In this document: positions 24,309 through 33,371 of the stretch, piece after piece
Position numbering within the stretch: position 1 is the first letter of the stretch
Layout: each line of letters opens with the position of its first letter
NCBI RefSeq assembly: GCF_006151805.1
Contig: NZ_VDDA01000001.1
Coordinates: 434,001 to 498,000 of the forward strand
Length of the DNA stretch: 64,000 bases
Direction: 5' to 3'
Origin: Methylobacterium terricola
GTDB taxonomy: Bacteria; Pseudomonadota; Alphaproteobacteria; Rhizobiales; Beijerinckiaceae
Position numbers and translations under genes: made by a program
The notes under the pieces: model-generated
Told to the model about the DNA's origin: nothing
What the model saw: only the letters and a program-made list of their open reading frames with translations
The model's database searches: none

Positions 24309-25366
24309 CGGGCGGGGCTTTCTGCTGCGGGGATGACGCGGGCCGCATCGGCGGCCCAGGTGATGCGGACGGGATCGCCGGCGGCGAGGCGGCGCCGGGG
24401 ATCGTCGCCCAAGGGGGTGGAGGTCACCGCGACGATCGCCTCGCCGGCGAGGTCCAGGTGATACTCGGTGCGGGCGCCGAGATAGGTCACGGCCCGCAGC
24501 CGGCCGGAGCCGGCGGGATCGGGCGCGACCTCGATCCGCTCGGGCCGGATCGCCAGCATGCCGTCCGGGGCGGCCGTGCCGGGCGCGCAGGGGACGGCGG
24601 CGCCGCTCGCCAGGCGGAACACCTCGGCGCCCTCGCGGGTGCCGCCGAGCAGGTTGCAGCGCCCGACGAAGCCGGCGACGAAGGTGTTGGCCGGGCGCTC
24701 GTAGAGGTCCTCGGCGCTGCCGACCTGGAGCACGCGGCCGTGCTCCATCACCACCAGCCGGTCGGCCATGGCGAGGGCTTCGTCCTGGTCGTGGGTGACC
24801 ATCAGGGTGGTGAGGCCGAGGCGCGTCTGCAAGTCGCGGATCTCGAGCCCGACCTCGGAGCGCAGCTTGGCGTCGAGGTTCGACAGCGGCTCGTCGAGGA
24901 GGAACACCGCCGGGCTCACCACCAGCGCGCGGGCGAGCGCGACGCGCTGCTGCTGCCCGCCGGAGAGCTGGCGCGGCAGCCGGTCGGCGAGCGCGTCGAG
25001 GCGGACCAGCCGCAGGGCCTCGGCGATGCGCCGGTCGCGCTCGGCCTTGCCGACCTTCCGCATCTCGAGCCCGAAGCCGACATTGTCGGCGACGCTCATA
25101 TGCGGGAACAGCGCGTAGGACTGGAACACCATGCCGGTGTCGCGGGCATAGGGCGGCAGCCGCGTCACGTCGCGCCCGCCGATCACGACGCGGCCGGCGG
25201 TCGGCTCGATGAAGCCCGCGACCATCCGCAACGTCGTGGTCTTGCCGCAGCCGGAGGGGCCGAGGAGCGCCACGAGTTCGCCCTGGCGGATGTCGAGGTC
25301 GACGCCGGCGACGGCGGTCGCCTCGCCGTAGCGCTTGGTGACGCCGTCGAGGAGGAGCGTGCCCAT
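24305..25366 (-). CDS. ABC transporter ATP-binding protein (PotA-like)
   Basis: The 353-residue ATPase has Walker A GPSGCGKTT (37-45), Q-loop VFQSYALFPHMSV, signature LSGGQQQRVALARAL, Walker B FLLDEPLSNLD and the H-loop VTHDQDEAL, then a C-terminal TOBE domain (LAIRPERIEV onward) typical of PotA/UgpC. It shares one base with the stop of the upstream permease gene (TGATG) and four with the following binding-protein gene. Confidence 0.93.
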   Translation of the reverse strand: MGTLLLDGVTKRYGEATAVAGVDLDIRQGELVALLGPSGCGKTTTLRMVAGFIEPTAGRVVIGGRDVTRLPPYARDTGMVFQSYALFPHMSVADNVGFGLEMRKVGKAERDRRIAEALRLVRLDALADRLPRQLSGGQQQRVALARALVVSPAVFLLDEPLSNLDAKLRSEVGLEIRDLQTRLGLTTLMVTHDQDEALAMADRLVVMEHGRVLQVGSAEDLYERPANTFVAGFVGRCNLLGGTREGAEVFRLASGAAVPCAPGTAAPDGMLAIRPERIEVAPDPAGSGRLRAVTYLGARTEYHLDLAGEAIVAVTSTPLGDDPRRRLAAGDPVRITWAADAARVIPAAESPAR

Positions 25367-26238
25367 CAGACGATCCGCGAAAGCTTCACGAACCGGTCGG
25401 TGACCAGCATCAGGATCGTCACCATCAGGATCTGCGCGGTCGCGACGGCGGCCAGGGTCGGGTCCATTCGGAATTCCAGGTAGCTCAGCATGGCGACGGG
25501 CAGCGTGGTGCGACCCGGGCCGACGAGGAGGAGGTTGAGTTCGAGGTTCTCGAAGCTCGCCACGAAGGAGAACAGGGCCGCCGCGACGATGCCGGGCCGC
25601 AGCATCGGCAGGGTGATGCGCCGGAACACCGTGAGCGGACGGGCGCCGAGATTGGCCGCCGCCTCCTCCGCCGCGCGGTCGAGGCCGGACAGGCTCGCGG
25701 TGACGAGGCGCACCGTCCAGGGGATCGTGATCAGCACGTTGGCGGCGACGAGGCCGCCCAGCGTCGCCTTGATGTCCAGGTCGAGCCAGTCCTCGGCCCG
25801 GAGGTAGAACATGTAGAGGGCCGAGCCGGCGACGATCGCCGGCACCGCGAGCGGCGCCAGCAGGAAGGTGCTGATGATACCGCGGCCCGGGATGTTGCCC
25901 CGCACCAGCGCCAAGGCCGCGGCCGTGCCGAGCGGCACCCCGATCGCGGTCGCGGCGAGCGCGATCTGGAGCGAGGTGAGGAAGCCGCGGGCGAAGTCGC
26001 GCTGCGCCCAGGCGTTGAGGTACCAGCGCCAGGTCAGGCCCTCCGGCGGGAAGGTGACGATCTCCTGGTCGAAGAACGAGGTGACGATCACCATCACGAT
26101 CGGCGCGAAGACGATCGCGTAGGCGAGGACGAGAGCGGCGGAGACGGCGAGGCGGCCGAGCCGGACCGACAGGCCGGGACCGGCCGCGGCCGGGGCTGTC
26201 GCGGCGGAGGAGAGGGAGGCGACGCTCATGCGGTTCAC
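25366..26238 (-). CDS. ABC transporter permease (PotC-like)
   Basis: A 290-residue permease with about six membrane segments, of the PotC/PotI class. It has the short proline-containing periplasmic segment PPEGLTWRWYLNAW common to that class and the docking loop EEAAANLGARPLTVFRRITLPMLRPG. It is the first gene of the importer operon; the operator-like direct repeats at 26278-26349 lie directly upstream. Confidence 0.9.
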   Translation of the reverse strand: MNRMSVASLSSAATAPAAAGPGLSVRLGRLAVSAALVLAYAIVFAPIVMVIVTSFFDQEIVTFPPEGLTWRWYLNAWAQRDFARGFLTSLQIALAATAIGVPLGTAAALALVRGNIPGRGIISTFLLAPLAVPAIVAGSALYMFYLRAEDWLDLDIKATLGGLVAANVLITIPWTVRLVTASLSGLDRAAEEAAANLGARPLTVFRRITLPMLRPGIVAAALFSFVASFENLELNLLLVGPGRTTLPVAMLSYLEFRMDPTLAAVATAQILMVTILMLVTDRFVKLSRIV

Positions 26239-26277
26239 GGTTTGAGGTCGGAAGGCTGCGGCGCAGCTGACCTATTT

Positions 26278-26349
26278 GTAAGACAGGTGCCGGGCCTGCT
26301 GGCAAGACAGGCGTTGGCCTCGTTGGCAAGACGGATGCCAAGCGGCGGC
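26278..26349. promoter_or_regulatory. three 24-base direct repeats between importer operon and tetR
   Basis: The motif G(T/C)AAGAC(A)GG starts at 26278 (GTAAGACAGG), 26302 (GCAAGACAGG) and 26326 (GCAAGACGG), exactly 24 bases apart, and each is followed by a partly conserved TGCC/GGCC-rich tail. The array occupies the promoter of the importer operon, just downstream of the TetR gene. Repeated half-sites on a fixed period suggest a cooperative regulator-binding region; a role for the adjacent TetR protein is a guess. Confidence 0.5.
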
Positions 26350-26365
26350 CCGGGATCCGGCCTGC

Positions 26366-27034
26366 TCACGCCACCGCCTCGCGGAAGCGCGGGCCGGCGA
26401 AGGCGGCGTCGCCCGCCGGGCCGGCGATCAGTTGCGGCAGCACCGCCTTCCAGGCCTCGACCAGGTCGCGGTAATAGTCGGGATCGGGGCGCAGCACCGT
26501 CTGCACGCCCATGCCGCGCATCAGGTTCACCGTGAGGTTCAGGATGATCCGGGCCTCCCGGGGCGGCCGCGCGTCGGCATCGCAGAACTCGGCCCAGATC
26601 GCGTCGAGGGCGGCGTGGAAATGCTGCACCACCGGGATCAGCGATTCCCGCAGCGCGACGTCCGTGCGCGCCTCGTTGATCAGTTCCAGCGAGAGATGGA
26701 AGAACCGGCCGGAGAAGAGCGGCCACAGGAAGTCGAGGAAATCGGCGAGCGGCAGCGTCCCTGAGCGCACGTCCCGCGACACCGACCGGATTTCGGCGGT
26801 GCCGTCGTCGAGCAGGGTCTCGAGCGCCGCCCGCACGAGGTCGGCCCGGGTCGGGAAATGGTGCAGCAGCGCCCCGCGCGAGACCTGCGCCCGCGCGGCG
26901 ATCGCCTGGGTCGTCGCCGCGTGGTAGCCGACGGCGTGGATCTCGTCGATCGTCGCGCGCACCACCCGCTCGCGGGTGGCGAGGCTGCGCGCCTGCGGTG
27001 GCCGTCCGGTCCGCGTCACCGATCCTCCGGGCAT
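26366..27034 (-). CDS. TetR family transcriptional regulator
   Basis: A 222-residue TetR repressor: the helix-turn-helix is HAATTQAIAARAQVSRGALLHHFPTRADLV (about residues 40-70), followed by an all-helical ligand domain. It reads away from the amidohydrolase at 27251 and toward the importer operon. A 12-bp-arm palindrome at 27043-27074 sits just upstream of its start and is the best operator candidate. The regulator therefore probably controls both the importer and the divergent amidohydrolase. Confidence 0.9.
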   Translation of the reverse strand: MPGGSVTRTGRPPQARSLATRERVVRATIDEIHAVGYHAATTQAIAARAQVSRGALLHHFPTRADLVRAALETLLDDGTAEIRSVSRDVRSGTLPLADFLDFLWPLFSGRFFHLSLELINEARTDVALRESLIPVVQHFHAALDAIWAEFCDADARPPREARIILNLTVNLMRGMGVQTVLRPDPDYYRDLVEAWKAVLPQLIAGPAGDAAFAGPRFREAVA

Positions 27035-27042
27035 GGGCGCCT

Positions 27043-27074
27043 GCGAAAAAAACAAGCTTGCCTGTTTTTTTCGC
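27043..27074. promoter_or_regulatory. 32-base AT-rich palindrome, probable TetR operator
   Basis: GCGAAAAAAACA and TGTTTTTTTCGC are perfect 12-base arms around AGCTTGCC. Within it, ACAAGCTTG is itself palindromic. A-tracts of this kind stand out in a genome this GC-rich. Located eight bases from the tetR start and upstream of the divergent amidohydrolase, it suits a repressor site; a bidirectional terminator is unlikely because both genes read away from it. Confidence 0.7.
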
Positions 27075-27127
27075 TCTGTCCAGTGTGTCGCCGGGCGTCG
27101 CGCGCCCTCATCCCCCGGTCGCGCCGT

Positions 27128-27235
27128 ACCGGAGCACGACCCGACCGCGCTGCGAGCGGGCGGTGCTCCAAGCTTCCGATTGTCCCGCATGTTCTGCGAC
27201 GAACCGGTATCCACGTCGTCGGACAATGCTCTGGA
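27128..27235 (-). repeat. Family D interspersed repeat, copy 1
   Basis: On the minus strand this reads TCCGACGACGTGGATACCGG then TTCGTCGCAGAACATGCGGG, followed by CTTGGAGCACCGCCCG and CGCAGCGCGGTCGGG. The same order of blocks is found on the plus strand at 41066-41193. It lies in the promoter spacer upstream of the amidohydrolase at 27251. Confidence 0.65.
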
Positions 27236-27250
27236 GAAGAGACCGCCCGC

Positions 27251-28495
27251 ATGAGCGCCGACCTCGTCCTGTTCAGCAACGCCCGGATCCTCGACGGCAC
27301 CCACGACACCGCGCTGGAGGGCCAGGACGTGCTGGTCGAGGGCGGTACGATCCGCGAGGTGTCGGACCGGCCGCTGACCGCATCCACGGCCCGGGTGATC
27401 GACCTCGCCGGCCGCACGCTGATGCCGGGCCTGATCGACTGCCACGTCCACGTCATCGCGACGATCCCCGATCTCGGCGCCAATGCCGACCTGCCGGACT
27501 CGCTCGTGGCTCTGCGCACCGCCAAGATCATGCGCGGGATGCTGATGCGCGGCTTCACCACCGTGCGCGATCTCGGCGGGGCCGATCACGGCCTGGTGAT
27601 GGCGGTGCGCGAAGGCCTGATCGACGGCCCGCGTCTCGTGATCTGCGGCAAGGCCCTGTCGCAGACCGGCGGCCACACCGACTATCGCGGCCGCTACCAT
27701 GCCCGCGACGTGAGCCATTACGGCACCAAGCTCGGCGCGATGGGGCGGGTCTGCGACGGGGTCGACGCCGTGCGCCGGGTGGCGCGCGAGGAGATCAAGG
27801 CCGGGGCGGACTTCATCAAGATCATGGCCAATGGCGGCGTCTCCTCGCCGACCGACCCGATCGCCTTCCTGGGCTACTCGGTGGACGAATTGCGGGCGAT
27901 CGTCGAGGAGGCCAACAACGCCCAGACCTATGTCGCGGCCCATCTCTACACCGACGAGGCGATCCGCCGGGCGGTGGAGAACGGGGTGATCTCGGTCGAG
28001 CACGGCAACCTGGTGCGCCCTGAGACCGCCCGGCTGATCCGCGAGAAGGGCGCCTACGTGGTGCCGACCAATGTCACCTTCGACGCGCTCGCCAAGGAGG
28101 GCGCGTCCCTCGGCTTGCCGCCGGCCTCGGTCGCCAAGATCGAGGACGTGCGCGAGGCGGGCCTTGCCGCCCTCGAGACCCTGCGCGACGCCGGCGTGAT
28201 GATGGCCTACGGCACCGACCTCCTCGGCGAGATGCACCGCCACCAGTCGGAGGAGTTCGTGATCCGCGGCCGCTGCCTGCCGGCGATCGAGGTGATCCGC
28301 TCGGCCACGATCAACGCCGCCAAGGTCGTGCGCCTGGAGGGCAAGGCCGGGCTGGTGGCGCCCGGCGCCTTCGCCGACCTGATCGTGGTCGACGGCGATC
28401 CCCTCGCCGACCTCTCGCTGCTGACCGGCCAGGGCCGGCACATGCGGGCGATCATGATCGACGGGCGCTTCGTGAAGGACGATCTGGCCGCCTGA
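27251..28495 (+). CDS. metal-dependent amidohydrolase (imidazolonepropionase-like)
   Basis: A 414-residue amidohydrolase of the Xaa-Pro dipeptidase/imidazolonepropionase-like group. Metal ligands are visible in LIDCHVHV (His65, His67), the lysine in DFIKIMANGGVSSP, histidines in YVAAHLYTD and VISVEHGN, and the aspartate in MAYGTDLLGEM. The C-terminal GLVAPGAFADLIVVDGDPLADL is the family hallmark. No signal peptide. It is divergent from a TetR gene and is a different subgroup from the amidohydrolase at 20603. It may hydrolyse the compound imported by the adjacent ABC system. Confidence 0.9.
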   Translation: MSADLVLFSNARILDGTHDTALEGQDVLVEGGTIREVSDRPLTASTARVIDLAGRTLMPGLIDCHVHVIATIPDLGANADLPDSLVALRTAKIMRGMLMRGFTTVRDLGGADHGLVMAVREGLIDGPRLVICGKALSQTGGHTDYRGRYHARDVSHYGTKLGAMGRVCDGVDAVRRVAREEIKAGADFIKIMANGGVSSPTDPIAFLGYSVDELRAIVEEANNAQTYVAAHLYTDEAIRRAVENGVISVEHGNLVRPETARLIREKGAYVVPTNVTFDALAKEGASLGLPPASVAKIEDVREAGLAALETLRDAGVMMAYGTDLLGEMHRHQSEEFVIRGRCLPAIEVIRSATINAAKVVRLEGKAGLVAPGAFADLIVVDGDPLADLSLLTGQGRHMRAIMIDGRFVKDDLAA

Positions 28496-28546
28496 CCGGC
28501 GCGAGGGCCGCTCGCCCTCCGCAGGGGTGTCCGGGGGAGGTGACGG

Positions 28547-28602
28547 GCGCGGGATCCTCCTCCGACGGCCTTCCCGCCGGCGGTAAGGGGAAGATCCCGC
28601 GC
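28547..28602. terminator. inverted repeat downstream of the amidohydrolase
   Basis: GCGCGGGATC at 28547 pairs with GATCCCGCGC ending at 28602, with an inner CCGCCGGCGG palindrome and CCTTCCC/GGGGAAG complement. It lies between the convergent amidohydrolase and the small cysteine-rich gene, so it could end both transcripts. No U-run follows. The GGGATCCCGCG edge resembles family A repeats. Confidence 0.5.
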
Positions 28603-28671
28603 TTCGTCCGGCGATGATGGCGTGCCGTCCCGCCGCGCAGAGGGTCCTGCGCGCTCGGACGGCCCGCGGTC

Positions 28672-28815
28672 TCAGCAGCAGCCCGACTTGACGCTGCCGC
28701 AGGTATGGGCCGGCGGCGGGCAGACCGGCGCCGGCGGCGGGCAGGGCGGGGGGCAGGCCGGCTTGCAGCAGCCGCCGGCGATGGAACCGAGGGACTTGGC
28801 GTCGAGCGTCTTCAT
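28672..28815 (-). CDS. double-glycine-leader, cysteine-rich peptide (RiPP/bacteriocin-like precursor)
   Basis: A 47-codon gene. The leader MKTLDAKSLGSIAGG is 15 residues with the hydrophobic spacing and terminal Gly-Gly of bacteriocin-type leaders. The 32-residue core begins Cys-Cys and contains eight cysteines (16, 17, 21, 25, 32, 39, 46, 47), three Pro-Pro-Pro runs (CPPPCPPP, CPPPAHTC) and ends SGCC. This suggests export by a C39-peptidase ABC transporter and either disulfides, thioether modification or metal binding. No modification enzyme is adjacent. Codon use is GC-rich and native. The ribosome site is weak (AGAGAATGG). Real gene status is inferred from the leader/core grammar; no homology search was possible. 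Confidence 0.7.
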   Translation of the reverse strand: MKTLDAKSLGSIAGGCCKPACPPPCPPPAPVCPPPAHTCGSVKSGCC

Positions 28816-29238
28816 GATGCCATTCTCTGTTGTCGGCAGATCTCAGGTCGCTGCCGTGGTTAAAAATTCCTTGATTTGACGAAATATGTCCAGGCCTTCC
28901 CGAATGCCGTTACATACAGAAAACATTGGAAACATGAGAATGATAAGCTGCGCAATGGCTTGATCTGTTAGATCTTTGCGTACGTAGGTATTCTTTCCCG
29001 CGGGGTCGGGCGCACCGCCCGCACCGGCGCCCGTTCGGGCTTGCCTTGCGCCTTCGAACGGATCCGTCCGAAGGCGCGGCGGTATGAGAGCCTTTTCCGA
29101 CGAGACGGATGCCGGACCGTTGCGGACAATGCGCCACAATCAGGGGCATGCAGCCAGAACACCAGCCGCTTGACCGTGCGGAGGGCCGTCGAGGGAGGCG
29201 AGTGCTCCCGCCTCCGGAGGCGTAAGCCGCCGGCGAGG
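28816..29238. other. 423-base spacer with AT-rich segment, palindromes and a degraded family D repeat
   Basis: No gene is called. Bases 28850-28990 are strikingly AT-rich for this genome and probably hold the promoter of the cysteine-rich peptide; a palindrome GATCT-GTT-AGATC lies at 28962-28974. A 30-base near-perfect palindrome (GCGCCTTCG ... CGAAGGCGC around ACGGATCCGT) lies at 29048-29077. Bases 29097-29134 resemble family D (TCCGACGAGACGGATGCCGG). CGCCTCCGGAGGCG near 29208 may be the terminator of the regulator gene that ends at 29239. A short frame ending at 28843 was considered and left out. Confidence 0.5.
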
Positions 29239-29556
29239 TCAGCCGATATCGCTTCCGTCGAGGATGGCGCGCAGAGCCGCGACATGCGCCAGGTAGGCCG
29301 CATAGCCCGCCTTTGTCACGGCGACCCGTGTTCGTGGACGCTTCCCCTCGAAATCCTTGGTCACCGCGACGTAGCCCGCGCCTTCGAGTGTGGCGATATG
29401 GGCACCGAGGTTGCCGTCCGTCAGGCCGAGCAGAGCCCGCAGGCGCTTGAACTCCAGCAAGCTCCCCTCAGGACTCGCGGCGAGGGCTGCCATGATCCGC
29501 AGCCGTGCCGGCGTATGAATGATCGCGTCGAGATCGCCAGGCATCTGTCCAGACAT
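29239..29556 (-). CDS. winged-helix transcriptional regulator (MarR/ArsR-like)
   Basis: The 105-residue protein is a single winged-helix domain: AIIHTPARLRIMAALAAS, then LLEFKRLRALLGLTDGNLGAHIATLEGAGYVAV (recognition helix about residues 43-60) and a wing KDFEGKRPRTRVAVT. Small regulators of this type (winged helix DNA-binding, PF13601-like) are usually dimeric repressors. Its start overlaps the stop of the membrane-protein gene by one base (TGATG), so the two form a coupled operon. A perfect palindrome in the operon promoter is the likely operator. Confidence 0.88.
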   Translation of the reverse strand: MSGQMPGDLDAIIHTPARLRIMAALAASPEGSLLEFKRLRALLGLTDGNLGAHIATLEGAGYVAVTKDFEGKRPRTRVAVTKAGYAAYLAHVAALRAILDGSDIG

Positions 29557-30140
29557 CAGGTTGGGTCACGCCGCGCCAACAGCAGGCCGGCAGCAACCAG
29601 GCCGCCGCCGCCGAGCAGGCCGGCATAGAGCAGGAACCCCGTGGGCGGCATCGCGAAACCCGCGAGGAACAAGGCTGTCAAGGCGCCGCCCAGGACCGCG
29701 AGCAACGGCCCGCGCCAGAGTCCGGCGACGAGGTAGGCGAAGCCCGTGACGGTGCCCGCATAGATGCCGACGGCATTCGCATGCCCCGAGAGCAGGACGA
29801 AGGCCCAGAGCGCGGCATAGGCGCTCATGAGCATCGCCGAGACGCTGTAGCGAGCGCCGAGCCCGACGCGCCGCTCCCGGCCGGTGCGGCGCTGCACGAG
29901 AGCGAGAAGAAGCGTCGTTGCCCAACCCAGGGCGGTCACGGCCAGCCAGATGGTGCCCGTGCGCTCGGGCGCGAGAAAGGTGCCGACGAATCCCGCCATC
30001 CAGGCGAGACCCCAGAGCATGAGGTAGGGGCTGGCCCGACCGTAGGTGATGGCGGCAAGCAGGCGGCTCTCGCCGTCATCCGCCGCGGCCAGAGCGAGAC
30101 GTGCGTCGTCGCGCGCTTGGGCCGAGTTCGGGGTCGTCAT
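29556..30140 (-). CDS. integral membrane protein of unknown function
   Basis: A 194-residue protein with a short charged N terminus (about 30 residues) followed by about six hydrophobic segments (LMLWGLAWMAGFVGTFL, WLAVTALGWATTLLLAL, AMLMSAYAALWAFVLLS, VGIYAGTVTGFAYLVAGLW, LLAVLGGALTALFLAGF, LLYAGLLGGGGLVAAGLLL). I do not recognise a functional family; similar proteins accompany small winged-helix regulators. First gene of the two-gene operon with the regulator at 29239. Confidence 0.82.
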   Translation of the reverse strand: MTTPNSAQARDDARLALAAADDGESRLLAAITYGRASPYLMLWGLAWMAGFVGTFLAPERTGTIWLAVTALGWATTLLLALVQRRTGRERRVGLGARYSVSAMLMSAYAALWAFVLLSGHANAVGIYAGTVTGFAYLVAGLWRGPLLAVLGGALTALFLAGFAMPPTGFLLYAGLLGGGGLVAAGLLLARRDPT

Positions 30141-30155
30141 GGGATGTCTCCTATC

Positions 30156-30180
30156 TACAGATAACTCTGTAATACAGAGT
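30156..30180. promoter_or_regulatory. overlapping palindromes upstream of the membrane-protein/regulator operon
   Basis: ACTCTGT-AAT-ACAGAGT (30164-30180) is a perfect inverted repeat, and TACAG-ATAACT-CTGTA (30156-30171) overlaps it. It lies 16-40 bases upstream of the start codon at 30140. The size and position fit a dimeric winged-helix repressor site. Confidence 0.7.
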
Positions 30181-30319
30181 GTTCTGCCGCTCAAGATGTC
30201 TCGCGACCGACATGGCGGGGGCGTCGCCTGCGAGGCCCGCGCGGCTCTCCGGGGCGACCGGTCAGGGCGGGATGCGCGAACCGCCCGCCTACCCGGATCA
30301 GGACGGATCTCTCGGGCGG

Positions 30320-31099
30320 TCAGGCGGGCGCCCGCACCACCCGCGCCCCCGCCTCCTCGGCCTCCGCGCATTGCGCCTCCGTCGCGCCGGCATCGGTCAC
30401 CAGGGTCCAGCGCCGCGGCAGCGGCGCCCAGGCGCCTTGCGTCGCGCGGCCGAGCTTGGACGAATCCATCAGCACCACGACCTCGGCCGCCTGCTCCATC
30501 ATCAGCGACTTGAGCGAGACCTGCTCGATCGCCGCCTCGCACAGGCCGCGGCCGGCGACGAAGCCGTCGCCGCTCACCACCGCCTTGTCGGCGGTGAGAC
30601 GGCGCAGGGAGGCTTCCGCCAGTGGGCCCAGCGTGCTCATGCTGCCGGGGCGCACCGCGCCGCCGAGCACCGTGAGCGCGAGGCCGGGCATGCCGGCGAG
30701 CACGCCCACCAGCGACAGGTTGTTGGTGATGATCGCGTGGCGGCGCCCCACAGCCCCGGCCCCGGCCACGAGCCCCGCCCCGAAGGCCGCCACCGTCGAG
30801 CCGCCGTCGAGGACCAGGATGTCGTCCTCGGCCAGCAGGGCCAGGGCGGCCTTCGCGATCGCGGCCTTCTCGGGCCGGGCCTGCGCCTCGCGCTCCGGCA
30901 GGCTGGTCTCGGGAAGGGGGTGTGCGATCACCGCGCCGCCATAGGTGCGCCGGATCGTCTTCTCGCTCGCCAGCTGCTGCAGGTCGCGCCGGATCGTCGA
31001 GGCGGAGACGCCGAAGCGTTCCGCCAGCTCCTCGACCACGACCTCGCCGGCCTGAAGCGCCTCCAGCAGCAGCGGGTGACGGTGCCGGCCGCGGGTCAT
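30320..31099 (-). CDS. DeoR/GlpR family transcriptional regulator
   Basis: A 259-residue DeoR-type repressor. The N-terminal HTH VEELAERFGVSASTIRRDLQQLAS (about 22-45) and the linker IRRTYGGAV are classic; the C-terminal sugar-phosphate-binding domain contains DDILVLDGGSTVAAFG and KAVVSGDGFV. It is the last gene of the kdgT/kinase/pdxA2 operon (gap of five bases from pdxA2), so it probably senses a phosphorylated acid-sugar intermediate and represses the operon through the inverted repeats at 34405-34504. Confidence 0.92.
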   Translation of the reverse strand: MTRGRHRHPLLLEALQAGEVVVEELAERFGVSASTIRRDLQQLASEKTIRRTYGGAVIAHPLPETSLPEREAQARPEKAAIAKAALALLAEDDILVLDGGSTVAAFGAGLVAGAGAVGRRHAIITNNLSLVGVLAGMPGLALTVLGGAVRPGSMSTLGPLAEASLRRLTADKAVVSGDGFVAGRGLCEAAIEQVSLKSLMMEQAAEVVVLMDSSKLGRATQGAWAPLPRRWTLVTDAGATEAQCAEAEEAGARVVRAPA

Positions 31100-31104
31100 G
31101 GGCG

Positions 31105-32099
<995 letters not shown>

Positions 32100-32103
<4 letters not shown>

Positions 32104-33368
32104 GTCGGAGACCCTTCGTGTCTGATGGCCCGGAGGTGATGGATAGCGCGCGCGAGCGTGTCCTCGCTGCCGAAGGCGCCGGCCTTGGTGACGATCGGCA
32201 CCGTGATGCGCCCCCGCGTCACGCCGAGGGAGACACCGGGCTCGATCTCGTCGATCAGCACCAGGCCCTCGACCCCGAAATGGGCCAGCAAAGCCGCCGC
32301 GGTCTCGCCGCCGGTGGCCACGAGGCCGCCGAGATGGCGGGCGGTCGGGGCGAGCAGCGCGCCGAGGGACGCGGCGAGGCGCGATCCGACGCGCAGATCC
32401 GGCGCCTCGCCCATCGCGACCTCGACCAGCACGTCGTCCCCGACCGCGAGGCGCGCCGCCACGGTCGCGCACCAGCCTCGGCGCTCGTCTTCGTCGGCGC
32501 CGAGCAGCCAGTCGGGCGCGACCGGGACGTGGCGCATGCGCGGCTCCGCCGCGAGCTTGCGGGCCGCCGCGCGGGAGATCGCCGCCAGGCTCCCCACGAC
32601 CACGAGCGTGCCGCCCGGGCCGCTCGCGACGGAAGGGGCCGGGGCGGGCGGTGCCGGCTCGGCCGCCGCGAGGGCGTGGGCGAGGCCGGCGCTGCCGATC
32701 CAGAGCGGGCCCTTGCCCAGGGTCTCGTGCGTGCCGAGGGCGAGGCCGGCGGCGGCGATGCGCGCGAGGTCGTCGTCCCGCGCCGCGTCGACCACCGCGA
32801 CCGCCGAGTCCCGGGCGGCAGCGGCGAGGGCCGCGCGCAACGCGTCGTCCCCGGCCCGCACGGTGTCGAGAGCGATCAGCGTGCTCGCGAGGCCGGCCGC
32901 GTCCAGCATCGCGGCGAGTGCGCCGGTCGGGTAGGTGTGGTCGCGGCGCCAGAGCTCGGTCTCCTCGAGCGGACGGCCCGCGACCAGGATCCGCCCGTCC
33001 CTCGTGGTGCGCCCGGTCGCCGGGAAGGCCGGCGCCAGGATGCCGAAGGCCGCGCCCGCGTGCTCGCGCACCACCGCCAGGGTGGCGGCGAGTTCCGCCG
33101 CCGGCTGCCCGCGCAGGGTCGAGTCGATCTTCTTGAACACCCGCACGTCCGGGCGGTGCAGCCGACCGGCGAGGGCGGCGTGGCGCGAGGCGGCTGCCGC
33201 CGCGCCGAGCTGCCGGCTGTCGGCGTCATGGGACACGACGTCCTCCTCCGCCGCGCCGCCGGCCTCGCCCCATTGCACGACCGCCGAGCGGCCGCGCCGG
33301 GCGAAGGCGATGGCGCAATCGGCCGCGCCGGTGAGGTCGTCGGCGAGAATGAGCCAGCGGGACGCCAT
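32100..33368 (-). CDS. four-carbon acid sugar kinase (DUF1537 family)
   Basis: The 422-residue protein is a DUF1537 kinase: N-terminal substrate domain starts WLILADDLTGAADCAIAF (5-22) with FKKIDSTLRG; the C-terminal nucleotide domain has LVATGGETAAALLAHF and the IEPGVSLG block. DUF1537 kinases phosphorylate D-threonate, D-erythronate or 3-oxo-tetronates. The adjacent PdxA2 favours threonate or erythronate as substrate; which of the two cannot be told. It begins three bases after the permease gene and overlaps pdxA2. Confidence 0.9.
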
Positions 33369-33371
33369 GGC

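Noticed and set aside
26235..26726. 163-codon minus-strand frame spanning the 24-base repeats
   Set aside because: It overlaps the TetR gene in another frame, and the 8-residue repeats in it are only the translation of the direct repeats.
28843..29139. Minus-strand frame ending in an AT-rich, protein-like stretch (MFPMFSVCNGIREGLDIFRQ)
   Set aside because: The sequence looks almost natural, but it has no ribosome site, the codon use is unlike the neighbours, and the upstream half is repeat sequence. It is more simply the promoter region of the cysteine-rich peptide. It remains a weak possibility.
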